Shown one piece after another: positions 17,821-26,447 of a stretch of DNA of 33,387 bases. Each line of letters begins with the position of its first letter. The first letter of the stretch is position 1. The notes below the pieces were generated by a model. That model had not been told where the DNA came from, ran no database searches, and saw nothing but the letters and a program-made list of their open reading frames with translations. The position numbers and the translations under genes were made by a program. The stretch covers positions 1 through 33,387 of the forward strand of contig NZ_JASJDK010000095.1 in assembly GCF_030065675.1 (NCBI RefSeq), read 5' to 3'. Origin of the DNA: Mastigocoleus sp. MO_188.B34. Lineage in GTDB: Bacteria > Cyanobacteriota > Cyanobacteriia > Cyanobacteriales > Nostocaceae.

Positions 17821-18705
17821 ATGGTGGTAGATTTTGGTAAGGTTCTAACCGCCATGGTTACACCTTTGAATCCAGATGGTAGTGTTAATTATGATGTAGC
17901 AGCTTCATTGGCAAAGTATTTAGTGGAGAACGGTACTGAAACAGTAGTGGTTTGCGGTACAACAGGTGAATCACCGACTTTAAATTTAGATGAAGAATAT
18001 CAATTATTTTCCACAGTATTAGAAGCAGTAGCTGGTAAAGCTTTAGTAATGGCAGGCTGTGGTTCCAATTCAACAAAAGAAGCAATTGTTGCAACCCAAA
18101 AGGCTGAAAAATTGGGCGTTCATGGAACCTTACAAGTAGTTCCTTATTACAATAAACCCCCACAGGCTGGTCTGTACAAACATTTTCAAACTATATCTCA
18201 GGCTTCAGAACTACCAGTATTGTTATACAATATACCTGGTCGTACTGGGTGTACTTTAGAAGTTGAAACTGTTGCTCGTTTAGCGGAAATTTCAAATATT
18301 GTAGGTATCAAGGAATCTACAGGAAGGACAGAAAGGGTTAGCGAAATCCGTAGCTTGACACCAGCAGAATTTCAGATTTACTCTGGTGACGATTACATGA
18401 CTTTGCCCTTATTGGCAGTTGGAGCTAAGGGTATAGTTAGTGTGGCTTCCCATTTGGTAGGCAACGAGCTACAGCAGATGATTCAAGCTTTTAACTTTGG
18501 TCAAGTTGGAGTAGCCACTGAAATTCATCTCCGGCTTTTCCCACTTTTTAAAGCTCTATTTGCAACATCAAACCCAATTCTTATTAAAGAAGCTTTACGA
18601 CTTCAAGGTTGGGATGTTGGCTTTACTCGTTTGCCATTATATGAGACTAACTCAAAAGCATCAGAGACCTTAGCAGAGGTACTTCAAAAGCTTAGTCTAA
18701 TTTAG
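17821..18705 (+). CDS. dapA: 4-hydroxy-tetrahydrodipicolinate synthase
   Basis: DapA condenses aspartate semialdehyde with pyruvate, the first step committed to lysine and peptidoglycan diaminopimelate. The TIM-barrel signatures are complete: GTTGESPTL (46-54), YNIPGRT with Tyr136 and Arg141, and the Schiff-base Lys164 in GIKEST. The length of 294 residues is normal. The ATG is preceded by GGGAG. It lies downstream of asd on the same strand and upstream of rnj, an order I recall as conserved in heterocyst-forming cyanobacteria. Confidence 0.97.
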   Translation: MVVDFGKVLTAMVTPLNPDGSVNYDVAASLAKYLVENGTETVVVCGTTGESPTLNLDEEYQLFSTVLEAVAGKALVMAGCGSNSTKEAIVATQKAEKLGVHGTLQVVPYYNKPPQAGLYKHFQTISQASELPVLLYNIPGRTGCTLEVETVARLAEISNIVGIKESTGRTERVSEIRSLTPAEFQIYSGDDYMTLPLLAVGAKGIVSVASHLVGNELQQMIQAFNFGQVGVATEIHLRLFPLFKALFATSNPILIKEALRLQGWDVGFTRLPLYETNSKASETLAEVLQKLSLI

Positions 18706-19013
18706 TTAGCTATTATTTCAAGATTTTATTTGTACATATTTTTAGACTAAGTTCCTTGATACGCACATAAGTATATTACTATTTTTGCAATTAACATAAG
18801 CTTAAGTACGCTCTATATAACAAGCAAAGGATAGATAGTGGTTTTTGAGACATTTAGTTCATTTTTATTGAACAAGTGAACATTTGATTAAACTTGTAAT
18901 TACTTTCAGGCTGACTTTAAGGTCTGCTAGTTCTTGCTTTTGTCAGCTTTGTATTTTTATCACTTATGACTTACAGAAAATTGTTAACAATTAAAAACAA
19001 TAAGAAGGAAGAA
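18706..19013. other. Spacer between dapA and rnj
   Basis: 308 bases, AT-rich, with no separate gene. A frame continuous with rnj opens at ATG 18966 but is probably leader. CTGACTTTAAGGTCTGCTAG and GCTTTTGTCAGC (about 18911-18950) could form weak local structure. A promoter for rnj is likely here but was not identified. Confidence 0.35.
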
Positions 19014-20783
19014 ATGGCAAAGAAAGAAAATAATACCGCTCTAAAGATTATTCCCTTGGGTGGGTTGCATGAAATTGGTAAAAACACCTGTGTGTTTGAA
19101 TATGAAGATGAAATGATTCTGTTGGATGCAGGCTTAGCATTTCCTACAGATGGAATGCACGGAGTTAATATTGTCTTGCCAGATATGAGCTACGTGCGAG
19201 AAAATCGTCATAAAATTAAGGGTATGATTGTGACTCATGGTCATGAAGATCATATCGGCGGGATTGCGTTTCATCTCAAGCAATTTGAAATTCCCGTAAT
19301 TCATGGACCAAGACTAGCAATGGCCATGCTAGAAGGAAAATTAGAAGAGGCAGGAGTACGAGATCGTACAGAACTTAAAACTGTCCTTCCTCGAGATATT
19401 GTACGAATTGGCAAACATTTTTTAGTGGAGTACATTCGTAATACCCACTCAATGGCAGATAGTTTTACAGTAGCTATTCATACACCAATTGGAGTTGTAA
19501 TCCATACAGGCGATTTTAAATTCGATCATACTCCAGTAGATGGAGAATGCTTTGATTTGCAAAGACTAGCCGAGCATGGAGAAAAGGGTGTTCTATGCTT
19601 GATGAGTGATTCAACAAATTCAGAAGTACCAGGGTTTACACCCTCAGAACGTTCAGTATATCCAAACTTAGACAGAGTTTTCTCTCAAGCAGATGGGCGA
19701 TTATTTGTAACAACTTTTGCTTCTAGCGTTCATCGCATAAATATCATTTTACAACTGGCAAAAAAACATAAGCGTACCGTCAGTATAGTCGGACGCTCAA
19801 TGCTCAATTTGATTGCCCATGCCCGGAATCTTGGTTATATCAAGTGTGAAGATAATTTGTTTCAGCCTTTGAACTCGATTCGTAATTTACCTGACAAAGA
19901 TGTTCTGATTTTGACTACAGGTTCCCAAGGCGAACCGATGTCCGCACTGACTCGAATCTCCAATAAGCAACATCCCCACATCAAGATTCGGGAGGGAGAT
20001 ACTGTGGTTTTCTCTGCAAATCCAATACCTGGGAACACTATTGCAGTTGTCAATACAATTGACAGGTTAATGATGCAGGGGGCAAAAGTTATTTATGGAC
20101 GTCATCAAGGTATTCACGTTTCAGGTCATGGGTGTCAAGAAGACCAGAAACTGATGTTAGCACTAACTCGACCAAAATTCTTTTTGCCAATTCACGGCGA
20201 ACACCGAATGCTAATCAAACATAGTGAAACAGCACAAAAAATGGGTGTTCCTGCAGAAAATATGGTAATAATCAATAATGGTAATATAGTGGAGTTAACT
20301 ACTAACTCTATTAAGGTTGCAGGTAAGGTTGAATCAGGAATAGAGTTAGTAGATACTTCTGGTTCGGGTATGGTTAGCGATCGGGTATTGCAAGAACGCC
20401 AACGCATGGCAGAAGAAGGTTTAGTTACAATCGCAGCAGCAATAGATTGGAATGGCAAGTTGTTAGCAAAACCAGAGATACACATACGAGGTGTTGTTAC
20501 CAGCATAGAACGTTCTCTGATACAAAAACGTATCAAACAGCGTATAGAAGAAATTCTCGGCGTGCGCTGGTCAGAATTTTCCCAAACATTTGATGGTGGA
20601 AAAGTAGAAGTTGACTGGAGTGGTTTACAAGGATTAATTGAAAGAGATTTGGCACGTTTTCTACGAAGAGAATTGAAATGTCAGCCAAGTGTAACATTAT
20701 TATTACAAACTCCGGAAGAACCAGTAAAAGTTTCAGATGGTAGAAGACGTCGTACCCGGACTACTGCACAAGTCGCCTCATAG
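19014..20783 (+). CDS. rnj: Ribonuclease J
   Basis: A metallo-beta-lactamase/beta-CASP ribonuclease with 5'-3' exo- and endonuclease activity in mRNA turnover. From ATG 19014 it has 589 residues. The zinc motif HGHEDH is at 75-80, with NTHSMADSF, GDFKFDH and SDSTNS following as later metal and beta-CASP elements. HVSGHGCQED and PIHGEHRML are the C-terminal core motifs. I chose the internal ATG because AAGGAAG precedes it and MAKKENNTALKIIPLGGLHE matches how homologues start; the frame is open to ATG 18966. The C-terminus is basic (RRRRTRTT). A terminator follows at 20874. Confidence 0.95.
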   Translation: MAKKENNTALKIIPLGGLHEIGKNTCVFEYEDEMILLDAGLAFPTDGMHGVNIVLPDMSYVRENRHKIKGMIVTHGHEDHIGGIAFHLKQFEIPVIHGPRLAMAMLEGKLEEAGVRDRTELKTVLPRDIVRIGKHFLVEYIRNTHSMADSFTVAIHTPIGVVIHTGDFKFDHTPVDGECFDLQRLAEHGEKGVLCLMSDSTNSEVPGFTPSERSVYPNLDRVFSQADGRLFVTTFASSVHRINIILQLAKKHKRTVSIVGRSMLNLIAHARNLGYIKCEDNLFQPLNSIRNLPDKDVLILTTGSQGEPMSALTRISNKQHPHIKIREGDTVVFSANPIPGNTIAVVNTIDRLMMQGAKVIYGRHQGIHVSGHGCQEDQKLMLALTRPKFFLPIHGEHRMLIKHSETAQKMGVPAENMVIINNGNIVELTTNSIKVAGKVESGIELVDTSGSGMVSDRVLQERQRMAEEGLVTIAAAIDWNGKLLAKPEIHIRGVVTSIERSLIQKRIKQRIEEILGVRWSEFSQTFDGGKVEVDWSGLQGLIERDLARFLRRELKCQPSVTLLLQTPEEPVKVSDGRRRRTRTTAQVAS

Positions 20784-20873
20784 ATAGATGAATTAGGTTA
20801 GGTAATTAACAATTCAAAACAATTAACGATTCAATACAATCAAGAATTTTAGACAATTAGAAATTAATTTTCT

Positions 20874-20908
20874 GGGTGGAGTTTTAGAACTTTCCACCCT
20901 ATTTTTTA
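20874..20908 (+). terminator. Rho-independent terminator after rnj
   Basis: GGGTGGA (20874-20880) and TCCACCC (20893-20899) form a perfect 7-base stem with a 12-base loop, followed by TATTTTTTATT. This is the clearest intrinsic terminator in the window and ends the dapA-rnj side. Confidence 0.9.
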
Positions 20909-21403
20909 TTATTGGCTTGGTTGTTTTGAGGAAATATAGATACATCAGTAGTTGCTCTAGATTCACGCCTTGCTAGAGAAATGCTGGAACTTACAAGCCG
21001 TCTCAACGCCTGCTTACACTTATCATTTGCAACGAATACAAAGGAAAGAGCACAAAATAAGTTATAAGTTTTTGTAATAACGGTTATAATATTGACAAAT
21101 GCTGTGAGAAAGAGTATAAAATTATTTCCCACAGATGTAAAAAAACACCTATCAAAAGGAGGATGTCTTTACTAAAATTTCAATTGATTCAAGTTACCAA
21201 CAAGATATTATTGCTACACTTCCTATTTATGGGAAATTAGGTTTAACTTGACGTAGCAATAGAGTCAGAGGCTGAGACAAATCAGTACCTATATACAGAT
21301 TTACATCCATGTAATGGAAACTATTTTCCCAATAATTCTTCTGGAAACATGGACAATCTTTATTGAGTAATTAGATACCCTCAAACTAATAGAGGAGTTA
21401 AAA
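20909..21403. other. Spacer between rnj and the Mo-nitrogenase-C gene
   Basis: About 500 bases with no supported gene. A minus-strand 77-codon frame (20899-21132) overlaps the rnj terminator and has no ribosome site, so I left it out. AAAGGAGG at 21156-21162 runs straight into an ATG (26 codons) with no spacing and is not believable as a start. Confidence 0.4.
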
Positions 21404-21781
21404 ATGAAGGTATTTGATAATACCACAAAAAAGCTATTTTTGGCAAGCTGGGTATCAGTTAATCCAGCGGAAGGTTCTGAATTAAATGTCACAGCTATAC
21501 AACGCGATATTCCTAAGTACCGTTGTGATATTTTTAGGTTTTTACGGCAATGGCTAAATAACATTCAAATTTGCGATCGCAAATTTGCTCGCCGTATATG
21601 TAAGTTGATTCCGGCACAATGTCCTTTTGAACGGAAGATTAAGTTGTTTGGCAAAACTTTGTTTTATATCCCACCGCTATGTAAACTAAATCCCCTATAT
21701 GAGGAATTAGTAAGTTTACGTTTTCGAGCATTATGTTATCTCGCTGATGAATGTGGTGAAGATATTACTCAATATTGCTAG
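21404..21781 (+). CDS. Mo-dependent nitrogenase C-terminal family protein
   Basis: A small 125-residue soluble protein. Residues 43-125 match the domain called Mo-dependent nitrogenase C-terminus, found fused or alone in cyanobacteria: CDRKFARRICKLIPAQCPFER, then IPPLCKLNPLYEELVSLRFRALCYLADECGED. Six or more cysteines are spread through it. It is not a nitrogenase subunit and nothing here shows a catalytic role; the family's function is unknown. GAGGAG lies 8 bases before the ATG. A HIP1 site inside a 16-base palindrome (ATTTGCGATCGCAAAT, about 21570-21585) lies within the gene. No nif gene is in the window. Confidence 0.82.
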   Translation: MKVFDNTTKKLFLASWVSVNPAEGSELNVTAIQRDIPKYRCDIFRFLRQWLNNIQICDRKFARRICKLIPAQCPFERKIKLFGKTLFYIPPLCKLNPLYEELVSLRFRALCYLADECGEDITQYC

Positions 21782-21817
21782 GTTATAGGAGTAGAAAACA
21801 AAGTAGAAACTTAGTAG

Positions 21818-21940
21818 TTTGCATGGGTTTCTCCTCCGCTTATGCGACGTGAAAACCTGTATTTCTGGAGTATTTTATGTGATGCTTCGGTACATTTTTG
21901 AGCGGAAGAAGGTTCAATTTGGGAACCAAACCCATGCAAA
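21818..21940. repeat. Long-range inverted repeat, possible MITE
   Basis: TTTGCATGGGTTT (21818-21830) and AAACCCATGCAAA (21928-21940) are perfect 13-base inverted ends of a 123-base segment. Nested inside, TCCGCT (about 21835) pairs with AGCGGA (21901-21906). No target duplication is evident. It fills half of the gap between two genes. Confidence 0.55.
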
Positions 21941-22033
21941 TATCCAATAAATTGCTGATGATACACCCTTATGCTTTATAAGCAGTTGTGAGTTTGTTGT
22001 TGGGTAATTATGCTATTTCAATTTGTCAATTAG

Positions 22034-23905
22034 TTATTGTTTTGACTGCCATTTTTTGATTGCTGCTTGGGCTTGGTTGTGAGTATTTGTTTCTTCTGGT
22101 GGAACTAAATTAGCAGCTGCAATTGCATCTTTAAAATTTCCTTTTGCGGCGCGAGCATAGGCAATTTTGAGGATATCTTGACTCCACTGATTAATTGATT
22201 TTTGTGCTTGTTTGAACCCGGGTTCTGACGCAGGAATTTTTTTGGCAACTTCAATAGCGCGGTTATAAGTAGATGCTTGTTTGGTCTTGATTAAAGCATT
22301 TGCCGCATCTAATAAAGTTTGATTACTAATATACTGTTTCGCTTCTTCTCGCCACCTTTCAATCGCTATTTGGGCTTGGGAATAATTTGGGAAGTTTTCA
22401 CTAATGAATTGTGTAGCGGCAATAGCTTTGGCGTAATCTTGTTTTTGGGCGCTATTTTCGGCTATCTCCAAAATCATCTGACTCCAAATCTGGATATTAT
22501 CTTGAGCCTCCTTATAATCCATGCTCTCTGGTTTTATTTGCTGCACCTTAGCAATCGCTTTGCTCAAATCACTAGCTTTTGTGGGGTCTAAGGGTATTTT
22601 CTCTAGGTCTAAAAGTGCTTTTTTGCGCTTTTTGGGATCAGTATTAAGATCGACCGGAGTCGTAGATGCAGAAATAATCGGAGATAGGGAACTATTTGGT
22701 AATGTTTGGACAAAATTCGAATCCTCTGTTTTGGGATTATTAACTAACGAGCCGTCATTGCGATTCCAGGTTTTTTGATAGTGTAAAAATATTAAACCGA
22801 TGGAAAAGCCCAAAATTACAGCAATACAACTTCCCATTAGTAGATTTGTCCACAGTGATATTCCTGTAGCTTTCCCTTCTTGGGTATTTCCCTGATCGCG
22901 GCGAACAATTGCACTCGAAGACCTGTCTGATGTAGCGGGGTAAGAAGGAGAAAGAGAAAAAGAACTTAATTCTTCTCTAATATCTTCATCGATTTGCAAT
23001 AAGTTATTATGATTCAAACTGTTGAAAGATTGGGAAATTTGCCCAGAACTACCATTAATGTTTGATAATATTGGCTGAATTTGACCTCTTATTTTCTGGT
23101 TTTCTGCAGTTAAACTGCCCACATTCTGGCTCTGTGGAGTTTGCAACTGACTTGTGATTGACATCCTGGCTAAAGGTAATACTCCCAAAATTGACCTTTC
23201 GCTAAAAGTAATAAAACTTGCAGGATTTTGCACTGGGCGAAAATGATCTTCACATAATTCAGGGATGCGAACTTTGAGGTAATTTTCTAAATTGCCTAAA
23301 GTGTCCGTATGACCAGAACGTAAACCTTCTAATAGAACTGCACTAAAAAATCCATAACCAATCTCGCTACTTTCATGGGAAAATTGCTCTGGTTGACAGG
23401 AAATAATAATAGGTAATTCTATTTCTTGAGCAACACAGAGAGCTTCTTGAGTAACTAAAGAATGCCCTTGACAACCAAAAGCTCGGTTTATATCGAGTAA
23501 AATTAACACTTCAAGCTGAGTAGCTCGCAAAAAAAGCATTAATTCTCTTAAAGCAATCCCAGTTTCTTCAACTTGCAGGGGATCTCCCTCTTTTGGCATC
23601 AAATAATCGCGTCCATTGTAATTGATGCCATAACCGCTAAAGAAAAACCACAAACGATCCTGTGGTTGCCAGAATTTAGCAGCAAATTCCTCTAATAACA
23701 GCAGAATATTTTCTTTACTTGGTTCGGTAGAGTACTCGCCAATTGGTGGAGAGGTATCAGTTATGAGCAAACACTGTTGCGCAAAAAATTCCCCTTGTTC
23801 GACCAAAGCTTGCTTAAGCCCTTCAGCATCGGCTTGAGCACAACGCAGGGGTTGAAAAAACTGATATTGATTGATGCCAATAGCGATCGCCCAATTGTTT
23901 GCCAT
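22034..23905 (-). CDS. Caspase-like (orthocaspase) membrane protein lacking the His/Cys dyad
   Basis: The first 240 residues form a caspase/peptidase C14 fold, starting WAIAIGINQY. The His position reads FFFSGYG (Tyr92) and the Cys position reads LLDIN (Asn140), so the canonical His-Cys dyad is replaced by Tyr-Asn. Known cyanobacterial orthocaspases include Tyr/Ser and Tyr/Asn variants thought to be proteolytically inactive. A Ser/Gln/Asn-rich linker follows, then one membrane helix (about 351-375, TNLLMGSCIAVILGFSIGLIF). Residues 430-623 hold about four helical repeats of roughly 50 residues, each with A-I-A-A and an I-x-x-W end (IQIWSQ, IERWRE, INQWSQ, IKKWQS). The caspase part should face the cytoplasm. 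It is likely a scaffold or signalling pseudoenzyme (inference). Confidence 0.88.
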   Translation of the reverse strand: MANNWAIAIGINQYQFFQPLRCAQADAEGLKQALVEQGEFFAQQCLLITDTSPPIGEYSTEPSKENILLLLEEFAAKFWQPQDRLWFFFSGYGINYNGRDYLMPKEGDPLQVEETGIALRELMLFLRATQLEVLILLDINRAFGCQGHSLVTQEALCVAQEIELPIIISCQPEQFSHESSEIGYGFFSAVLLEGLRSGHTDTLGNLENYLKVRIPELCEDHFRPVQNPASFITFSERSILGVLPLARMSITSQLQTPQSQNVGSLTAENQKIRGQIQPILSNINGSSGQISQSFNSLNHNNLLQIDEDIREELSSFSLSPSYPATSDRSSSAIVRRDQGNTQEGKATGISLWTNLLMGSCIAVILGFSIGLIFLHYQKTWNRNDGSLVNNPKTEDSNFVQTLPNSSLSPIISASTTPVDLNTDPKKRKKALLDLEKIPLDPTKASDLSKAIAKVQQIKPESMDYKEAQDNIQIWSQMILEIAENSAQKQDYAKAIAATQFISENFPNYSQAQIAIERWREEAKQYISNQTLLDAANALIKTKQASTYNRAIEVAKKIPASEPGFKQAQKSINQWSQDILKIAYARAAKGNFKDAIAAANLVPPEETNTHNQAQAAIKKWQSKQ

Positions 23906-24097
23906 CGCGTTTTTTGTCAGTGATTATTTGCAAAAGTAATGTATCGTAGTTGGCTTTGTCACAAAAACAAGGCTAACCTATGTCTTATAGTCTAGGCGAT
24001 TGTAATCTCATCGACCAATTCTATGTATTTTTTATAACCTTTTTTTGTGGAAAATACTTTTAAGAAATTTTATCGTCTATTAATTATGAGGAGCTAA

Positions 24098-24628
24098 ATG
24101 TTTATGAGTAGGGACATATCTTTCCAAAGTAGGACATGTTTGATGTCATGGTTAAGTAACAAAATTGGAATTGCTCGTATTTTGCTGGGTTTAGTTGCTG
24201 GTATACCATTGTGGTTTACTATAGAAATGCTTACTCCCTCTTTGACAAAAGCATACACAGCAAGAGTTGATTTAGGGATAAACACATTAGTAGGAGAAAA
24301 TTACAATACTATTTTGCGTAGAGCAGAAGCAGTGGCCAGAGCAGCAGTTCAACGCAATTTTGACAGAGATATATTAGTTACAGATGTGTCAGTAATTATA
24401 TCCGTCCAGCACCAAGGCGCAATTGCACCGATTTTAGAGTTAGATGTAAGTCGCCCACGATGGCGAAATAACCCTGACCCACAGCGTTGGGCAAAATATT
24501 TTAAAGCTGCAAAAGCACTTTTGTATTTTCAAGGCAATCTCAGCAGTGTTGACAATTCTAAATTTGTAGAGAATGAACCACAAACAATAGAGGATGGAAA
24601 GCAGAAAACAGGAATCATTGATAACTGA
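24098..24628 (+). CDS. Hypothetical protein with N-terminal membrane segment
   Basis: I do not recognise a named family. The 176-residue protein begins with a hydrophobic helix (about 26-46, ARILLGLVAGIPLWFTIEML), so it is exported or membrane-anchored. The rest looks folded: LVGENYNTILRRAEAVARAAVQ, then VTDVSVIISVQHQGAIAPILELDVSR, and a charged tail. GAGGAG lies shortly before ATG 24098; an ATG three codons on is an alternative. Its stop is 66 bases before rpmF on the same strand, so the two may be co-transcribed. Similar proteins occur in cyanobacteria as conserved hypotheticals (from memory). Confidence 0.75.
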   Translation: MFMSRDISFQSRTCLMSWLSNKIGIARILLGLVAGIPLWFTIEMLTPSLTKAYTARVDLGINTLVGENYNTILRRAEAVARAAVQRNFDRDILVTDVSVIISVQHQGAIAPILELDVSRPRWRNNPDPQRWAKYFKAAKALLYFQGNLSSVDNSKFVENEPQTIEDGKQKTGIIDN

Positions 24629-24694
24629 ATAAGTCGCTTCAAACTCAATGCCTTAGAATAAGAAGGTTGTCAAAAAATTGCGGTATTAACAGAG

Positions 24695-24868
24695 ATGGCA
24701 GTTCCAAAGAAGAAAACATCCAAAACCAAACGAGATCAACGTCGAGCCAACTGGAGGCGTAAGGCTTCATTTGAAGCAGAAAAAGCTCTTTCTCTAGGCA
24801 AGTCAATTCTGACAGGACGTTCTACCTTTGTTTATCCTACCCCCGAAGATGAGGAAGAGGAAGAATAA
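24695..24868 (+). CDS. rpmF: 50S ribosomal protein L32
   Basis: A 57-residue basic protein starting [20 protein letters not shown], the hallmark L32 N-terminus, then [21 protein letters not shown]. It ends in an acidic tail PEDEEEEE. The zinc-binding cysteines of some L32 forms are absent, as usual in cyanobacteria. It is too short for a 60-codon ORF cut-off but unmistakable. It follows the hypothetical gene by 66 bases. A hairpin lies 38 bases downstream. Confidence 0.95.
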   Translation: MAVPKKKTSKTKRDQRRANWRRKASFEAEKALSLGKSILTGRSTFVYPTPEDEEEEE

Positions 24869-24906
24869 TTTTTCTTCCCAGATAGTGGAAAAGCACGAGT
24901 TAAGTA

Positions 24907-24929
24907 CCCCGCCCTTTGGAAGGACGGGG
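24907..24929 (+). terminator. GC-rich hairpin after rpmF
   Basis: CCCCG-C-CCTT pairs with AAGG-A-CGGGG across a three-base loop with one mismatch. No T run follows. It may end rpmF transcription, or be a remnant of an IS200/IS605 end; such CCCCG...CGGGG hairpins are common at those ends in cyanobacteria. Confidence 0.5.
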
Positions 24930-25519
24930 ATTATAGAAGTCCGATCTTACAATTAATAGGAATTTCCTTTTTTCGTTGCTTTATCCACTAACAAATTATT
25001 TTTGTGCAAGAAATAATGTAGGACAAATAGTCTTGGTATATTTCCCTAATGCTCTATAACTTTGCTTAAACCAAATTGATCGTATCAAATAAGGCTTTTA
25101 TGTTAACGCTACGTAGCGTTAATTTGATTTTATTGCTAGTCTGAAGCGTTTCTGCTTAGGAGGCTCGAAAAAATAACTTTCCAATAATTTTTCTTGCTCT
25201 GGGCTATTACTTAGCCTTCACTATTAAAAACTTAGGAAATTATTTATGCGAGTGTTCTTATCTTCATCTATCCTTCTAATCTTGGAGGCAATATTAGAAT
25301 TTTGCAGTCATGATTTAAAGTCGAACTGCTTAGATATTGAGAAAAACTTAATTAACTTAAATTTATTTAAATTTTGAAACAGTCTTCACAGGATTTATGT
25401 AGTATTTAAAATGTCAATGCGAATAATTACCTACTTCTAAAGACTGATTATTGGGCGATTATTAAAAAGTAAAGTATTCTTATAAAGCTTTTGGCTAGAA
25501 CTGTCTTTTGGCTAGAACT
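24930..25519. other. Non-coding spacer before the molybdoenzyme gene
   Basis: About 590 AT-rich bases with no ORF of note. It holds a 20-base perfect palindrome (25103-25122) and, at its right end, a 17-base tandem duplication running into the next start codon. TTAATTAACTTAAATTTATTTAAATTTT near 25350-25375 is very AT-rich. No RNA gene recognised. Confidence 0.4.
25103..25122. repeat. Perfect 20-base palindrome
   Basis: TTAACGCTAC is followed directly by its reverse complement GTAGCGTTAA. The gapless symmetry fits a dimeric protein site or a remnant of the GCTACG-type repeats common in cyanobacterial spacers. Confidence 0.7.
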
Positions 25520-25521
25520 AT
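25488..25521 (+). repeat. 17-base tandem duplication over a start codon
   Basis: CTTTTGGCTAGAACTGT (25488-25504) is followed at once by CTTTTGGCTAGAACTAT (25505-25521). They differ at one base. The second copy supplies the AT of the ATG for the molybdoenzyme gene; the first has GTC there instead. Confidence 0.85.
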
Positions 25522-26128
25522 GCAAGGAAAATTTTTTCAAAAACCTTCACCGTCACAAAGCAAGAGTGTTCCTCCTGGTCAACATTTAGCCAAGGGTTTC
25601 CCAGTACTTACCTATGGTGCTACACCTCAGGTATCTAAAGATGAATGGGAATTTAGAGTATGGGGTTTGGTTAAGCCAATGACTTTTTCTTGGTCAGATT
25701 TTATGGCGCTTCCCCAACACGAATTTACTGCTGATTTTCACTGTGTAACCCGTTGGTCAAAACTTGATGTGAAGTGGACGGGGGTAAAAATCACAGATTT
25801 TATGAAATTAGTTGAAGTCGACCAGAAAGCAGTTCATGTTATGCAGCATTGCTATGGTGGCTATACAACTAATATTTCAATGGCAGATTTTATTTTAGAA
25901 GAAAATTTCTTTGCAATAAAGTTATTTGGAGAGGATTTACCTGTAGAACATGGAGGTCCGATGCGAGTTATCATACCTCACCTTTACGCTTGGAAAAGTG
26001 CAAAGTGGATTAATGGTTTAGAATTTTTAGAAAGTGAAGAACTAGGTTTTTGGGAACGTAATGGCTATCATAAGCGAGGCGAACCATGGAGGGAAGAACG
26101 TTATAGTGGTTTTAGCTTAGCTAGCTAG
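25520..26128 (+). CDS. Sulfite oxidase-like molybdopterin-dependent oxidoreductase
   Basis: A 202-residue molybdenum enzyme of the sulfite oxidase/YedY superfamily. Cys75 in FHCVTRWS is the expected Mo ligand. GGYTTNISMADF and EHGGPMRVIIPHLYAWKSAKWI are the other conserved cofactor segments. No twin-arginine signal and no haem or dimerisation domain, so it is a short, probably cytoplasmic form. The substrate is unknown. I chose ATG 25520; TTG 25508 in the same frame is less likely. No good ribosome site is visible, and the start lies in a tandem duplication (25488-25521). It converges on the histidine kinase gene. Confidence 0.88.
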   Translation: MQGKFFQKPSPSQSKSVPPGQHLAKGFPVLTYGATPQVSKDEWEFRVWGLVKPMTFSWSDFMALPQHEFTADFHCVTRWSKLDVKWTGVKITDFMKLVEVDQKAVHVMQHCYGGYTTNISMADFILEENFFAIKLFGEDLPVEHGGPMRVIIPHLYAWKSAKWINGLEFLESEELGFWERNGYHKRGEPWREERYSGFSLAS

Positions 26129-26447
26129 GATTCAGAATTGATAACACTTTAAAATTAATTGCTAACAAATATTATTGTGCAGTCCAAGCCCACAGTATAT
26201 TTATACTATTTAGGGCTTGCTAAATAAAATTGAAAAGTATGACAGATAAGGGTTAAAAATTTTTGCCAAACAAGTGCAAGGAAATAACATTTATAGTCTC
26301 AAAAACCTTGCACCTTAGTCTGCAATATGGCTGGGTAAATTAGTAACTAAGGGATGAAACTACTATGAAAGCAAGTTGTGTGGTTTTCAGATTAGCAAAG
26401 CTCTACTTTTTTAGCTAACGCTACACTATGCGAACAGCAAGTCTTAT
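26129..26447. other. Spacer with a possible IS remnant
   Basis: 319 bases between convergent genes. AGGGCTTGCTAAATAAAATTGAA at about 26211 resembles ends of small insertion elements I recall from cyanobacteria. The inverted repeat at 26274-26313 lies within. No gene. Confidence 0.4.
26274..26313. repeat. Inverted repeat in convergent spacer
   Basis: GTGCAAGG (26274-26281) and CCTTGCAC (26306-26313) are perfect 8-base arms around 24 bases. Possible terminator for the molybdoenzyme gene, or part of an insertion remnant. Confidence 0.5.

Noticed and set aside
20899-21132. Minus-strand 77-codon frame
   Set aside because: Its 3' end overlaps the rnj terminator, no ribosome site, and the sequence looks random.
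21163-21243. 26-codon frame straight after AAAGGAGG
   Set aside because: No spacing between the Shine-Dalgarno-like run and ATG; hydrophobic random-looking peptide.
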